Source of the DNA: Stagonosporopsis chrysanthemi
Lineage: Eukaryota; Ascomycota; Dothideomycetes; Pleosporales; Didymellaceae
Assembly: GCA_022560025.1 (NCBI GenBank)
Contig: JAFISE010000277.1
Location: 1 to 30,909 of the forward strand
Length of the DNA: 30,909 nt
Direction of reading: 5' to 3'
The position numbers and the translations under genes were made by a program. The notes below the pieces were generated by a model. It was not told the DNA's origin. It saw nothing but the letters and a program-made list of their open reading frames with translations, and searched no databases. This document shows, one piece after another, positions 8,643 to 17,498 of the stretch. How positions within the stretch are numbered: position 1 is the first letter of the stretch; the number at the start of each line of letters is the position of its first letter.

Positions 8643-9233
8643 TTAAGATCCTCAATAATATATAGAAACAAAGAGAAAAAGCCATACAACATCAACAAAA
8701 TGTCAGTAAAGAATCCCAGCTTCTAATCCTAAATGATGATTATTTGTTAAGTGATAGGCTAATACACGTCATAAACCAACAGCTAAAAATGCTGTACCAA
8801 TCATAACATGTAATCCGTGGAACCCAGTTCCAAAGTAAAAACATGATCCAAAAGCTCCATCTGATATAGTGAATGATGATACTGAATATTCTACACCTTG
8901 TAATGCTGTAAATATAGTTGCTAATATAATAGTATATAATAATCCATATAAAGCTTTACCTCTTTTTCCGTTAATTAAAAAATGGTGTGCATATGTAACA
9001 GTAAATCCTGAAGCAAGTAAAAGAACTGTATTAATTAATGGTAATTCAAAAGGATCTATAGATTCTATTCCCATAGGAGGTCACATAGCCCCTAATTCTA
9101 CTGTAGGAGAAAGAGCACTATGGAAAAATGCTCAAAATATAGCTAAGAAAAATAAAGCTTCAGATACTATAAATAAAGCAACACCAAGGTTTAATCCTCT
9201 TTGGACAGCGAGAGTGTGATGACCTATATATGT
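8643..9233 (-). CDS. cox3: Cytochrome c oxidase subunit 3, last exon
   Basis: This encodes most of COX3, a core membrane subunit of complex IV. From TYIGHHTLAVQRGLNLG it continues through EALFFLAIFWAFFHSALSPT, GAMWPPMGIE, YAHHFLINGKRGKALYGL, GVEYSVSSFTISDGAFGSCFY and FHGLHVMIGTAFLAVGL, and ends HFVDVVWLFLFVSIYYWGS. With exon 1 (73 codons) it gives 269 residues, the usual fungal length. The start is ambiguous: it may begin at TYIGHHT, or at about LAVQ if the small exon at 10508-10519 is used. The last about 170 bases recur, decayed, at 7525-7692, so the present C-terminus may itself have arrived with orf302. Confidence 0.96.
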
Positions 9234-10507
9234 CGTTTTTAATCGACGTTGTAAATACTAGTCTCTAGGTAAAAAGGAGGTGTAAGTATTCACCCCCTCT
9301 ACTCACATCTTAATATGACATATTGAAAAATTCGTACCTATGCACATAAAAATATAAGTAAGATACCTTCAACGATTTGTTGATGGTATACGAAAAGACT
9401 AGTGGTAATCAATCTAGAAAAATAAAAATATAAACAGGTTTTATCTTATACTTTGTTCACTTAATTTTAGGTTTGTATAATAATTAAGTAAAATGAAGAT
9501 TAAATGGATAAAAAGGTGGGAAAAGAATACTAAGTATAAAAATCATTAAGATGATCTCAATTATGATAAGTACGACTTTTATTCATAGAACTTTTAATCG
9601 CTCTTATTTTAAGTATCTCTTCCCTTTTTAACCTTTTACCTAAATAATTTAATCCTTCGAAAAAAGATAAATAATTAAGATACTTGCTGGACATTAGAGG
9701 AAATTTAGTTAAATAGGTAGTTATAATGTAATGTTTTCTGTCAGATTGAGCAAAAAACACAACTTTTTTAGCTGGTTCTTTAAAAAGTGGAGAATTTTCC
9801 ACTTTATAATTTAAATTAACTTGAAAAAAATGGGCCAATTGTGTCATAAAAGGAACATTGGATTCCCCTGTTACTCTATTTAATTCACTTTGATTTATAG
9901 AGAACACACATTGTACCCTTCCTCGCGTAACATTATCATCTGATCCGTACTCACCAGTTAATTTTATAGAGAAATGGCCATCTGTATCAATGAAACCAGC
10001 TAATCAAGCATTAGAATCTATACTACTAGTATCTAAAGGCAATTTAACTATATTAGCGTTTCGCCACATATTAAGATTGTCTATAGCTTTATATAAAGCT
10101 AGAATCTTAGGAGTACGGAATTTACCATTAACAAGGTTAATAAGCTTAATAACCTCATCGGCATTAGTAACACTATATCTACATACACCTCTTTTTTCTG
10201 AATATATAACCCCTGTGTTTAAAGTTTTCTGTAATTTTTCATACATAGAAACCTCATTTTTACCAAAAGTAAAAACGATTTTGGGAGAAATCTTTTCTCT
10301 TTCACCCTTTCTAAGTATGATAGATCCGTCTCCTTCAATTAATCCTGCAAGATAATAACCTAATTGATTTGTTGTACCTGTGTGAATAGTTCTAACTATT
10401 GATTTAACCAATCTTTCTTTTAAGGGTAATCCTTTAGAAAGACAAGTAGCATTTACATGTGATGTAAATGAAGTTAGCTTTAACTCACATTTATTTTTCG
10501 TATGATT
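9234..10507 (-). mobile_element. Second group I intron of cox3, with LAGLIDADG ORF
   Basis: This lies between the tiny TYIG(NHT) exon and the last cox3 exon. Positions 9235-9556, downstream of the ORF, hold the structured 3' core, and the intron would end in G at 9234 before ACATATATAGGT. The same context (G then ACATACATAGGT) ends the first intron at 10520, so the two introns share a 3' junction sequence. The 5' boundary is uncertain (after GGT at 10508 or after CAT at 10502). The core was not folded in detail. Confidence 0.75.
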
Positions 10508-10519
10508 ACCTATGTATGT
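9557..10519 (-). CDS. LAGLIDADG homing endonuclease in cox3 intron 2, in frame with the small exon
   Basis: An open frame of 320 residues runs directly on from TYIGNHT. It has two LAGLIDADG motifs: LGYYLAGLIEGDGSI at about residues 53-67 and WLAGFIDTDGHFSI at about 172-185, followed by a C-terminus with KFPLMSSKYLNYLSFFEGLNYL. TGA encodes the Trp of the second motif. No ATG lies near the front, so translation would come from the upstream exons with later proteolysis, as known for exon-fused intron endonucleases. It is clearly related to the ORF of cox3 intron 1 (shared blocks NPRIVFT/SPKIVFT and GKxRTPK), which suggests intron duplication. Confidence 0.9.
10508..10519 (-). CDS. cox3: Candidate cox3 micro-exon (TYIG, or TYIGNHT to 10499)
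   Basis: ACATACATAGGT follows a G that would end intron 1 and reads T-Y-I-G in the cox3 frame (then N-H-T to 10499), matching the cox3 sequence expected after ...VIAEG. It is either a real micro-exon between two introns or a leftover copy of exon sequence, since TYIGHHT is also present intact at the start of the last exon (9233-9213). Confidence 0.5.
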
Positions 10520-11739
10520 CAAAAATTATTCCAAATCTTTCTATATTGGTTGGACTATATCATGATCAATGGGTTAAATATAATATAGTTAACGTATTAA
10601 TCTTTTACGTGTAGTCTCTGAGGATCCTACTAGAATATTTATCCGTTCTTTAGTTTCCTGCTGATAACCTAATCCTTTGAAATATAACTCTATGCTTCTT
10701 TATTGTAAATAAATTTTTGCATTACTAGTTTTAAAGGCTGTAAAGGGATTCCAGCATATAGTAAAATGTAAAGAGGGCACATAACAGGTTAACTACTGTA
10801 TTTTTATAATTTTCCTATTAAAGATCTAATGGTTAATCTTCCTTTATCGGTAAGATGTTCCTTTTTGATAATCATATTATGAACAATCTCCCATTTCTTA
10901 AAATCACTTAGTTTATTCCCTATTAAAGGGTATTTATTAAAATAGTTAACCAGAAATTTTACACTTTCTAAAGATGATACACTTACAGATAGTATTTCTG
11001 AGTTTGTATTATTAGTATAGCTTGTAAGATTACAAGACAAAAATAATGCTAAACTTTCCATAAAAGGCTTCATAGAAAGAGATGAAGGTTTATCAAATAA
11101 ACGCTGATTCAATACAAATTTAAGAGTAACACTTTCACTAGCAGATCTTTTACGAGTATCTGATTTAGCTTTTCTTTCTAGATATTTAATTCCAAAATGT
11201 CCATCAGATTCAGTAAAACCTGTAAATCAACTATTATTTAAAAGATTAGAATTATCTAATAAACTTTCTGGTGTATCCAAAGAATATTTAGTATTCATAA
11301 ATTTAATTAAATCATTAAACCTTATATTTTTAGGTGTTCTAAGTTTACCATGCATTAAGCTCACAAGAATCATAATACCTTTTATATCACCTATAATATA
11401 ACGAATAACGTTATCACCTGAAGTTTGGAAACGTCCTATGTTACCTAATTCTGATTGAATAAACGCATACATACCTAAATGATTAGCATGTGAAGTAAAT
11501 ACTATTCTAGGATTTAATACTCGATTCAACGTTGTAACACCTAAAGATGGAAGAGAAATATGACCGTCTCCCTCTAATAGGCCTGCTAAATAGTAACCTA
11601 AGTTATTATTATTTTTAAACACTTCAATGTTATTGTTAACTTTATAATCATTAAGAGATTTATTTAAATTTTCAATAGGAATAGCTCTAGCAATATTCAA
11701 ATTATAATTAAACAGTATTCTGTTTTTTAGGTTGAGCAT
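10520..11739 (-). mobile_element. First group I intron of cox3, with LAGLIDADG ORF
   Basis: This follows exon 1 at ...GCAGAGGGT (exon ends in T) and ends in G at 10520, as group I introns do. The ORF fills the 5' two-thirds; the 284 bases after its stop (10803-10520) hold the 3' core, with a GTCTCTGAGG block near 10605-10625 that may be part of P7. Helices were not traced fully. Confidence 0.82.
10804..11739 (-). CDS. LAGLIDADG homing endonuclease in cox3 intron 1
   Basis: A 311-residue protein whose ATG (11739) directly follows exon 1 and is in frame with it, so it may be made as a COX3-exon fusion or from its own ATG. Two motifs are present: LGYYLAGLLEGDGHI at about residues 47-61 and WFTGFTESDGHFGI at about 171-184, then ...FNKYPLIGNKLSDFKKWEIV and HLTDKGRLTIRSLIGKL at the end. 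This is a monomeric two-motif endonuclease, expected to cut intronless cox3 and possibly help splicing. TGA supplies the Trp of the second motif. It is a relative of the intron 2 ORF. Confidence 0.92.
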
Positions 11740-11958
11740 ACCCTCTGCTATTACATCTCTTCATCAGAATGCCATAGCAAGAATCAGTGAAATTAGGCTG
11801 ATCATTAAGTTGTACTCTGCAAAACCAAATCCATGGAAAGATAAAGCTGCAGATGTAGTAAGGCTTAATAAGCTAATAGATGTATATAAAGGTCATGGAG
11901 AAGGAGATACTAAATGAAAAGGATGTGCTTGAAAATTACTTCTATTTAAATTTAACAT
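11740..11958 (-). CDS. cox3: Cytochrome c oxidase subunit 3, exon 1
   Basis: The first 73 codons of COX3: MLNLNRSNFQAHPFHLVSPSPWPLYTS..., then a helix ending LAMAFWWRDVIAEG. The HPFHLVSPSPWPLYTS block is diagnostic of the family, and three Trp codons here are TGA. The start ATG at 11958 is the first in frame and fits the family N-terminus. It is the first gene of the minus-strand series; a repeat-rich divergent spacer lies upstream. Confidence 0.97.
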
Positions 11959-12240
11959 AGTATATTAATATAAGTTCACAATACGTTTTTTTTTGAAAAC
12001 ACACCTGAACACGGGCTGGTAAAGAAAATAGTATTTCTTTAAACCTACTAACATTTTTTATAAAGGACTATTTTTCGTAAAACTAAAGATTTTCTGTAAA
12101 ATTAAAGAGTAATGATTATTTAGTCTATTTACATGAATAGCGCACTACTCATTTTTTTACATGATTCCGTAAGCAAATAACAACAAATAATAAAAAGACT
12201 ACATTTTACTGAAATATATCGATTAAAGGGATCTTATGGT
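11959..12240. other. Divergent spacer, cox3-proximal part
   Basis: About 280 nt upstream of cox3. No gene is seen. All protein genes to the left are on the minus strand and all genes to the right are on the plus strand, so promoters for both directions may lie in 11959-13171. No motif can be assigned from sequence alone. Confidence 0.5.
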
Positions 12241-12380
12241 TATAAAATAAATTGTTTATCTATAAAAGAAAGCGCTTATTTATAAAAGAAACCGATTATC
12301 TATAAAAGAAACCGACTATTTATAAAAGAAACCGATTATCTATAAAATAAACCAATTATCTATAGAAGAAAGCGATGGTT
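12241..12380. repeat. Seven tandem 20-bp units
   Basis: Exact 20-base period, consensus TATAAAAGAAACCGATTATC, seven copies with a few substitutions each. It lies in the divergent spacer between cox3 and the plus-strand genes. Confidence 0.95.
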
Positions 12381-12549
12381 TATTACAGTAAAATGGTAAG
12401 CTAGCTCCAATACTATATATCCAATACTATATAAAGAAACAAAAGATAAGGGCAAAGAACTAGGAAAACCTGTTAAATAAAGGATACTTATTAAAGTAAA
12501 GGTAAAAGAAAATGTATAAAACGATATTTCATTTATTAATAACTTATAT

Positions 12550-12712
12550 AAAAATGCACTAGTTATAAAAAAACAAAATCGTGAGTTTAAAAATGCACTA
12601 GTTATAAAAAATAAAATCGTGAGTTTAAAAATGCACTAGTTATAAAAAAACAAAATCGTGAGTTTAAAAATGCACTAGTTATAAAAAAAAATAAATTAGT
12701 GAGTTTAAAAAT
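12550..12712. repeat. Tandem repeat of about 39 bp, four copies
   Basis: Copies contain AAAAATGCACTAGTTATAAA, then a variable A-run, then AATCGTGAGTTT. The last copy begins to change into the next array (ATGTACTAGTAATG). Confidence 0.9.
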
Positions 12713-12860
12713 GTACTAGTAATGTAGTAGATAGAGTAGTAAGTTATATAAATATACTAGTAATGTAGTAGATATAATAGCAAGTTATATAAATATACTA
12801 GTAATGTAATAGATATAATAGCAAGTTATATAAATATACTAGTAATGTAATAGATATAGT
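12713..12860. repeat. Tandem repeat of about 41 bp, 3.5 copies
   Basis: Copies begin TACTAGTAATGTA(G/A)TAGATA and end AAGTTATATAAATA. It is contiguous with the previous array and shares ACTAGT with it, suggesting stepwise expansion. Confidence 0.9.
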
Positions 12861-12914
12861 TAACTACTCGTTATAGAAGTTTAACAATGGTTAAGCTATA
12901 TAGAACTTAGCAGC

Positions 12915-13080
12915 TATGTAACCGGTATAATCACATACTAACTATAAAAAAGTGAGAATTCTTTTTTCTATCTATATAAAAATTAGTAGTAATGTAATCG
13001 GTATGGTCATATAGTTACGATAAAGTAAGAATTTTTCTTCTATTTATATAATAATTAGTAGTAATGTAATCGGTATGATA
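12915..13080. repeat. Two copies of a unit of about 80 bp
   Basis: The blocks TTAGTAGTAATGTAATCGGTAT and AAGTGAGAATT/AAGTAAGAATT recur about 80 bases apart in the spacer before tRNA-Arg. Confidence 0.75.
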
Positions 13081-13171
13081 GATGAAAAACGATTATGGAT
13101 GAATAATTGTGTGCAATCAAAACCCTTTACAAGTTATATTTTATTAAGGGTAGAAAGATAACTATAAAAGA

Positions 13172-13242
13172 TTCTTATTAGTTTAATGGTAGAACAAGAT
13201 ACTTCTAATATCTGAATCTAAGTTCGAATCTTAGATAAGAAT
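13172..13242 (+). tRNA. trnR(ucu): tRNA-Arg (UCU)
   Basis: Acceptor TTCTTAT pairs perfectly with ATAAGAA; anticodon loop CTTCTAA gives UCU; T-arm TCTAAG TTCGAAT CTTAGA. It is the first plus-strand gene and lies about 100 nt before rns. Confidence 0.95.
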
Positions 13243-13344
13243 ACACAGCTATAGAAAAAAAAATAGCTGTTCATTATAGTTAATGAAAGATAAAAAAAAA
13301 AAGAAAGTGCGAAAAGAAAATATTCTTTTAAAAAGAATAGCTTT

Positions 13345-14958
13345 TATACTTTTTTATTTGAGTTTGATGATGGCTCTGAGTGAACGCTATGCAAATGCTT
13401 GACACATGCTAATCGAACGTCAATATTTATTTTTTTTTAATTATTTATATTGAAGTGGTGTACAGGTGAGTAATTGGTATTATGGCTACCTAGGAGTAAG
13501 GCAAAATAAATCCCTTATAAAAACAACTTTTAACTTAAAAAAAAAAGATAAATGTCGTTTAAAAGAAACAGTATTTCGCTTCTAGTTGATTATTAATAAC
13601 CATCGGATAAGTAGTAAGTGTGGTAATGGCATACTTAGCTTATGTCCGTAGTCAGGACTGAGAGGTCTATTGACCACACTGGGTCTGAAAAAACCCCAGT
13701 GCGTGTAGTACAGCAGTGAGGAATTTTGGTCAATGGCCTAACGGCTGAACCAGCAACTTGCAGGAATGAGAGTTAATATAATAAGTTTATTAACTTGCTT
13801 GACTAGGTCTTATAAAATTCTGGATAAAGCTTATTATGAAAACTTTATATCCATAGGTCTCGACCAAATCTTGTGCCAGCAGTCGCGGTAAGACAAGGGA
13901 GACGAGTGTTATTCATCTTTAACAGGTATATAGGGTACCTAGACGGTGTACAAAGGCTTAGATAAGGACCTATTACACTTGAGTTTGATATGTGAGAGGA
14001 ATATGTCAGAATTATTGGTGGAAAGATGAAATTTGTTAATACCAATAGGACTGATAACGGCGAAGGCAAACCTCTATGTACATGTATTTTTTACTAGTTG
14101 GCGTGATAGCACGTTTACCATAAAAAAAATACTATAACTGACGTTGAGGGACGAAGGCTCAGAGAGTGAAGAGGATTAGATACCCTTGTAGCCTGGGCAG
14201 ACAATGATGAGTGCCATAGGTTGGCTTATGTCGAACTATAAATGAAAGTGCAAGCACTCCACCTCAAGAGTAATGTGGCAACGCAGGAACTGAAATCATT
14301 AGACCGTTTCTGAAACCAGTAGTGAAGTATGTTATTTAATTCGATGATCCTCGAAGAACCTTACCACAATTTGAATGATCTACAACATAGAAGAAAACTT
14401 TGGAAAACGTTCCAAAGAGATGAGATATTTGTAGAACACATGCGTTGCATGGCTGTCTTCAGTTAATGTCGTGAGATTTGGTTAGGTCCATTAAATTAAC
14501 GTAAACCCTTGCTTTATTTTTTAATATAAAGCAGCTCTCCGCCTACAATTGGATTTGATAACAGGGACTAAGACAAGTCATCATGGCCTTAATATTGTGG
14601 GCTATAGACGTGCCGCACATGCCTTTACAAAGGGATGCAATAATGCGAATTGGAGCTAATCCCATAAAAGAGGAGAAAGTATGGATTGTAGTCTGAAATT
14701 CGACTGCATGAAAAAGGAATTACTAGTAATCGTGAGTAATCACATCACGGTGAATTTTATCTCAGATAGGTACTAACCACTCGTCAGGCGCTGAAAGGAG
14801 TATGTGCAATAAGTTTGGTGGCTGCGAAGGGATAATCTAAATATAAAGGTTTAGATCTTTTGGCAGATACATCTTCGTATGCGTGACTCTAATTAGTGTT
14901 AAGTCGAAATACGGTTCGGGTTGGGGAACTAGCCCGGGAATAATGAATATTAACAATA
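13345..14958 (+). rRNA. rns: Small subunit ribosomal RNA
   Basis: The RNA of the mitochondrial small ribosomal subunit. Conserved landmarks in order: GAGTTTGATGATGGCTCTGA near 13360, the 530 loop GTGCCAGCAGTCGCGGTAA near 13873, GGATTAGATACCCTTGTAG near 14174, GGTACTAACCACTCGTCA near 14770 (the decoding-site strand in its fungal mitochondrial form) and the 3' helix-45 loop GGTTGGGGAACTAGCC near 14918. The ends are estimates, about 20-30 nt uncertain. No intron is seen. Length about 1.6 kb. Confidence 0.95.
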
Positions 14959-14972
14959 CACCCCAAAAAAAA

Positions 14973-15032
14973 AGTCTGTGCAAGGAGCATAAAGTTTATC
15001 TGGTTCTATGGTTCGAATCCATAGACAGGCTC
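14973..15032 (+). ncRNA. tRNA-like element just after rns, no anticodon arm
   Basis: Acceptor AGTCTGT pairs with ACAGGCT and sits on a strong T-arm (CTATGG TTCGAAT CCATAG). A short D-like hairpin (TGC AAGGA GCA, with GG) follows. The total is only 60 nt: where the anticodon arm should be is ATAAAGTTTAT, which can form a 4-bp stem with a 3-nt loop but no 7-nt loop. It cannot decode. It may be a processing signal (t-element) for the rns 3' end or a decayed tRNA. Confidence 0.55.
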
Positions 15033-15089
15033 ATAATCGATGTATAGTAGTTTATTAGTAATTTAGCGTTTTTAAAGAATCTTGTTTAC

Positions 15090-15275
15090 TAGCTATTGCG
15101 GGTTTTTGCAATAGACCTGATTTATTAGCTATTGCGGGTTTTTACAATAAACCGGTTTACTAGCTATTTCGAATTTTAAATAGACCTGATTGACTAGCTA
15201 TTTTAGAAAGGTTTAAATAGACATTGTTACTAACGATTTACCGGGTTTTATAGAGCTGATTTACTAGCTATTCCT
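15090..15275. repeat. Tandem hairpin-forming repeat, about 35 bp, five copies
   Basis: Copies begin TTACTAGCTATT and contain an inverted pair such as CTATTGC...GCAATAG around GGGTTTTT, so each unit can fold as a hairpin. Copies differ with paired changes (for example TTTCG...AAATAG), though compensation has not been tested. Confidence 0.8.
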
Positions 15276-15489
15276 AACTTTTTTTTGAGTTATTTATGTT
15301 ATAAATAACGTCAAAAAAAAGTAACTGAATAAAGCCCTTTCTATTCGTTATTTCGATACTTTGAATAAAACGTTGTAAACTAGGCTTAACCTCCCCCCCC
15401 CCTTTTTATTTTATTTTTGGTAAGGTTGCTTCAATAAACAAAGCTTTTAGTGCTAGTTAATTTAGTTAGGGAAAAGAAACAAAAAAAAA
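15276..15489. other. Spacer before tRNA-Leu
   Basis: No gene is seen. It holds a C-run and T-run near 15390-15415 and an imperfect inverted pair around AACTTTTTTTGAGTTATT near 15280-15320. Confidence 0.5.
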
Positions 15490-15572
15490 ATCCGAGTGCT
15501 GGAATTGGTAGACAGGACAAATTTAAGCTTTGTTGACGCTATGTCGTGAACGTTCAAGTCGTTCTTCGGATA
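15490..15572 (+). tRNA. trnL(uaa): tRNA-Leu (UAA)
   Basis: Class II tRNA with a long variable arm. Acceptor ATCCGAG with TTCGGAT; anticodon stem ACAAA/TTTGT around TTTAAGC gives UAA; T-arm GAACG TTCAAGT CGTTC. Confidence 0.95.
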
Positions 15573-15742
15573 CATGAAAAAAAAAACATTAGAAACCATT
15601 TTTTGCGAGAAAACCACCCATTTTTTTTTACATTAGCTAGTAGTATTAGACACTATTTTGCCACAATAGCTAACTTACTAGACTTAACCTATTTATTTAC
15701 GTCTACCATTGTTAGTAAAGCACATAGGAATAATTATTCCTA

Positions 15743-15836
15743 TAGTAAATTCGTTATTTACAGTAAACTCGTTATTTAGAGTAAATTCGTTATCTAGAGT
15801 AAATTCGTTATCTAGAGTAAATTCGTTATCTAGAGT
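15743..15836. repeat. 18-bp tandem repeat, five copies
   Basis: Unit AGTAAATTCGTTATCTAG; the first two copies differ slightly (ATTTAC, ATTTAG). It lies in the spacer between tRNA-Leu and tRNA-Tyr, which holds no other recognisable gene. Confidence 0.92.
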
Positions 15837-15973
15837 GTAAGGACGTATGGAAAAGAAAAATAATAACTCTGTAGTAAAAGGTTTATAGAGTGATAATAAT
15901 AAATATTGCTGGGTTATCTTTTTAATCCTTGTAGTTAGTTACAACTAATTTCATTAAAATTAAAAAAAAAAAA

Positions 15974-16058
15974 AGGAGAGTTCCTTTATTGGTAAGAAGG
16001 GTTGAGCTGTAAACTCAATAGCAGTACGCTTTTAAGAGTTCGAATCTCTTGTCTCCTA
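15974..16058 (+). tRNA. trnY(gua): tRNA-Tyr (GUA)
   Basis: Class II fold with a variable arm. Acceptor AGGAGAG with GTCTCCT (one G-G mismatch at the seventh pair); anticodon stem TTGAG/CTCAA around CTGTAAA gives GUA; T-arm AAGAG TTCGAAT CTCTT. Confidence 0.93.
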
Positions 16059-16088
16059 ATCGTTATTATTTTTTATAATAAAGCATAG

Positions 16089-16175
16089 CTAATCCATTCT
16101 TATAGAAAAAATGGATTTCTAAGTAATGGATTATAGAGTTGATTCTCATAGAATGGATTTCTAAGTAATGGATTA
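16089..16175. repeat. Direct and inverted repeat near tRNA-Tyr
   Basis: ATGGATTTCTAAGTAATGG occurs twice about 42 bases apart, and AATCCATT just upstream can pair with AATGGATT to form an 8-bp hairpin. Confidence 0.75.
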
Positions 16176-16256
16176 GAGAAAAAAAAAATTATATACAGCT
16201 AGTTTCTATAGAGTTAATGGTTATAAAGGTGTTATAGAGCTGCTATTTATGTAATA

Positions 16257-16327
16257 GCCTTTATAGCTCAATGGTAGAGCGGAATACTGTTAATATTCTG
16301 ATAAATGTTCGATTCATTTTAAAGGCT
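16257..16327 (+). tRNA. trnN(guu): tRNA-Asn (GUU)
   Basis: Acceptor GCCTTTA pairs perfectly with TAAAGGC; anticodon stem GAATA/TATTC around CTGTTAA gives GUU; T-arm AAATG TTCGATT CATTT. Confidence 0.95.
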
Positions 16328-16621
16328 CTAATGATACATAACTAAGACCTTTACAACTTTTTAGCAAATAGTTAGACTTTGTATAGATAACAGGTGTCTT
16401 TTATCTTATATCAGCAATAAAAAATGAACAGAAAAAAACAAAAATTACAAAAAAAAAAAATGATTTCAAACAAATGATTTATAGTTGTAAGTGTATAGCG
16501 CAATATAACTATAAATATAAAGTTAACCGACAGTATTATAAGGCTAGATAATCATCTACTAATATTATAAGAAAAAAGTCGATATGGTTTTTGTAATGAA
16601 AAGGGTAATTCACAATTTTAA
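16328..16621. other. Spacer, tRNA-Asn to nad6
   Basis: About 290 nt, AT-rich with A-runs; no gene or strong repeat seen. Confidence 0.55.
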
Positions 16622-17218
16622 ATGTTATATATAGTTAATGAAATGACATTTAATGGTTATAATGCAGTTAATTTAGATCTATTATACATTATTGCTATCC
16701 TATTAGGTATATTCGTAATTATAAGTAAAAACCCTATTGTTTCTGTTTTATTTTTAATAGGGTTATTTTTATGTATAGCTGCTTATTTAATCCTAACAGG
16801 ATTAAACTTTATAGGACTATCCTACTTATTAGTGTATATAGGGGCTGTATCTATATTATTTCTATTTATATTAATGTTGATAAACGTTAGAATATCTGAG
16901 CTATTAATAGATAGTATAAATAGTATTCCTTTAGCTATATTAATAGGTGGTTTATTTAATTACTTTGTTAATAATGTTTTACCGTATATGGTAATGACTA
17001 ATGGCTTACTATATCACTTTACGATTAAAAAACAATTAACGAATGTTACATCTGTGTCATGAGATGGATACTTAGCAGAAACTTCTCATATAACATCCAT
17101 AGGTAATGTGTTATATGGTAATTACTCTATCTGATTAATCATTACATCTATTATATTATTATTAGCAATGGTTGGTGCAATAGTTATTACGTTAAAACCA
17201 CAAACAGATCAAAAATAA
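16622..17218 (+). CDS. nad6: NADH dehydrogenase subunit 6
   Basis: A 198-residue complex I membrane subunit (NuoJ homologue), with five predicted helices. The family block GLNFIGLSYLLVYIGAVSILFLFILMLINVR is clear, preceded by an ISKNPIVSVLFLIGLFL helix, and the last helix is LLLAMVGAIVITLKPQ. In-frame TGA at 17060 and 17132 are Trp (SWDGYLAE and SIWLIITS); read with the standard code the gene would look truncated at 146 residues. The ATG at 16622 is preferred; a second ATG eight codons on (MTFNGYNAV) is possible. The stop is TAA at 17216-17218. It is followed by a tRNA cluster beginning 86 nt downstream. Confidence 0.96.
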
Positions 17219-17304
17219 TTACAGATAAACCCCAGTAGACGTCTTTGCCTTTTCTTTTTTTGTAAAAAAACAAATAAAAAAGAAACACATAATAAAAAAA
17301 AAAT

Positions 17305-17377
17305 AAGAAATTAGCTCAATTGGTAGAGCATCCGTTTTACACGCGGCAGGTTAAGTGTTCGAATCACTTATTTCTTA
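17305..17377 (+). tRNA. trnV(uac): tRNA-Val (UAC)
   Basis: Acceptor AAGAAAT pairs perfectly with ATTTCTT; loop TTTACAC gives UAC on a 4-bp anticodon stem; T-arm AAGTG TTCGAAT CACTT. Confidence 0.93.
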
Positions 17378-17409
17378 TTACTTATCAAGGATAAGTAAAT
17401 ATATTTAGA

Positions 17410-17481
17410 GAGATCTTAGCTTAACGGTAAAGCGAATGCCTTTTAATCATTGTTATAAGGGTTCAAATCCCTTAGATCTTA
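17410..17481 (+). tRNA. trnK(uuu): tRNA-Lys (UUU)
   Basis: Acceptor GAGATCT with AGATCTT (first pair G-T); loop CTTTTAA gives UUU; T-arm AAGGG TTCAAAT CCCTT. The closing pair of the anticodon stem is a C-T mismatch. Confidence 0.93.
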
Positions 17482-17498
17482 GAAAAAAAAAAATATAA

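Noticed and set aside
9352..9360. Yeast-type promoter nonamer ATATAAGTA (also at 22812-22820)
   Set aside because: One copy is inside an intron and the other inside rnl; in DNA this AT-rich such matches are expected by chance.
14060..14800. CRISPR or other bacterial-type arrays
   Set aside because: All repeat arrays here are direct head-to-tail units with no unique spacers, and the sequence is organellar.
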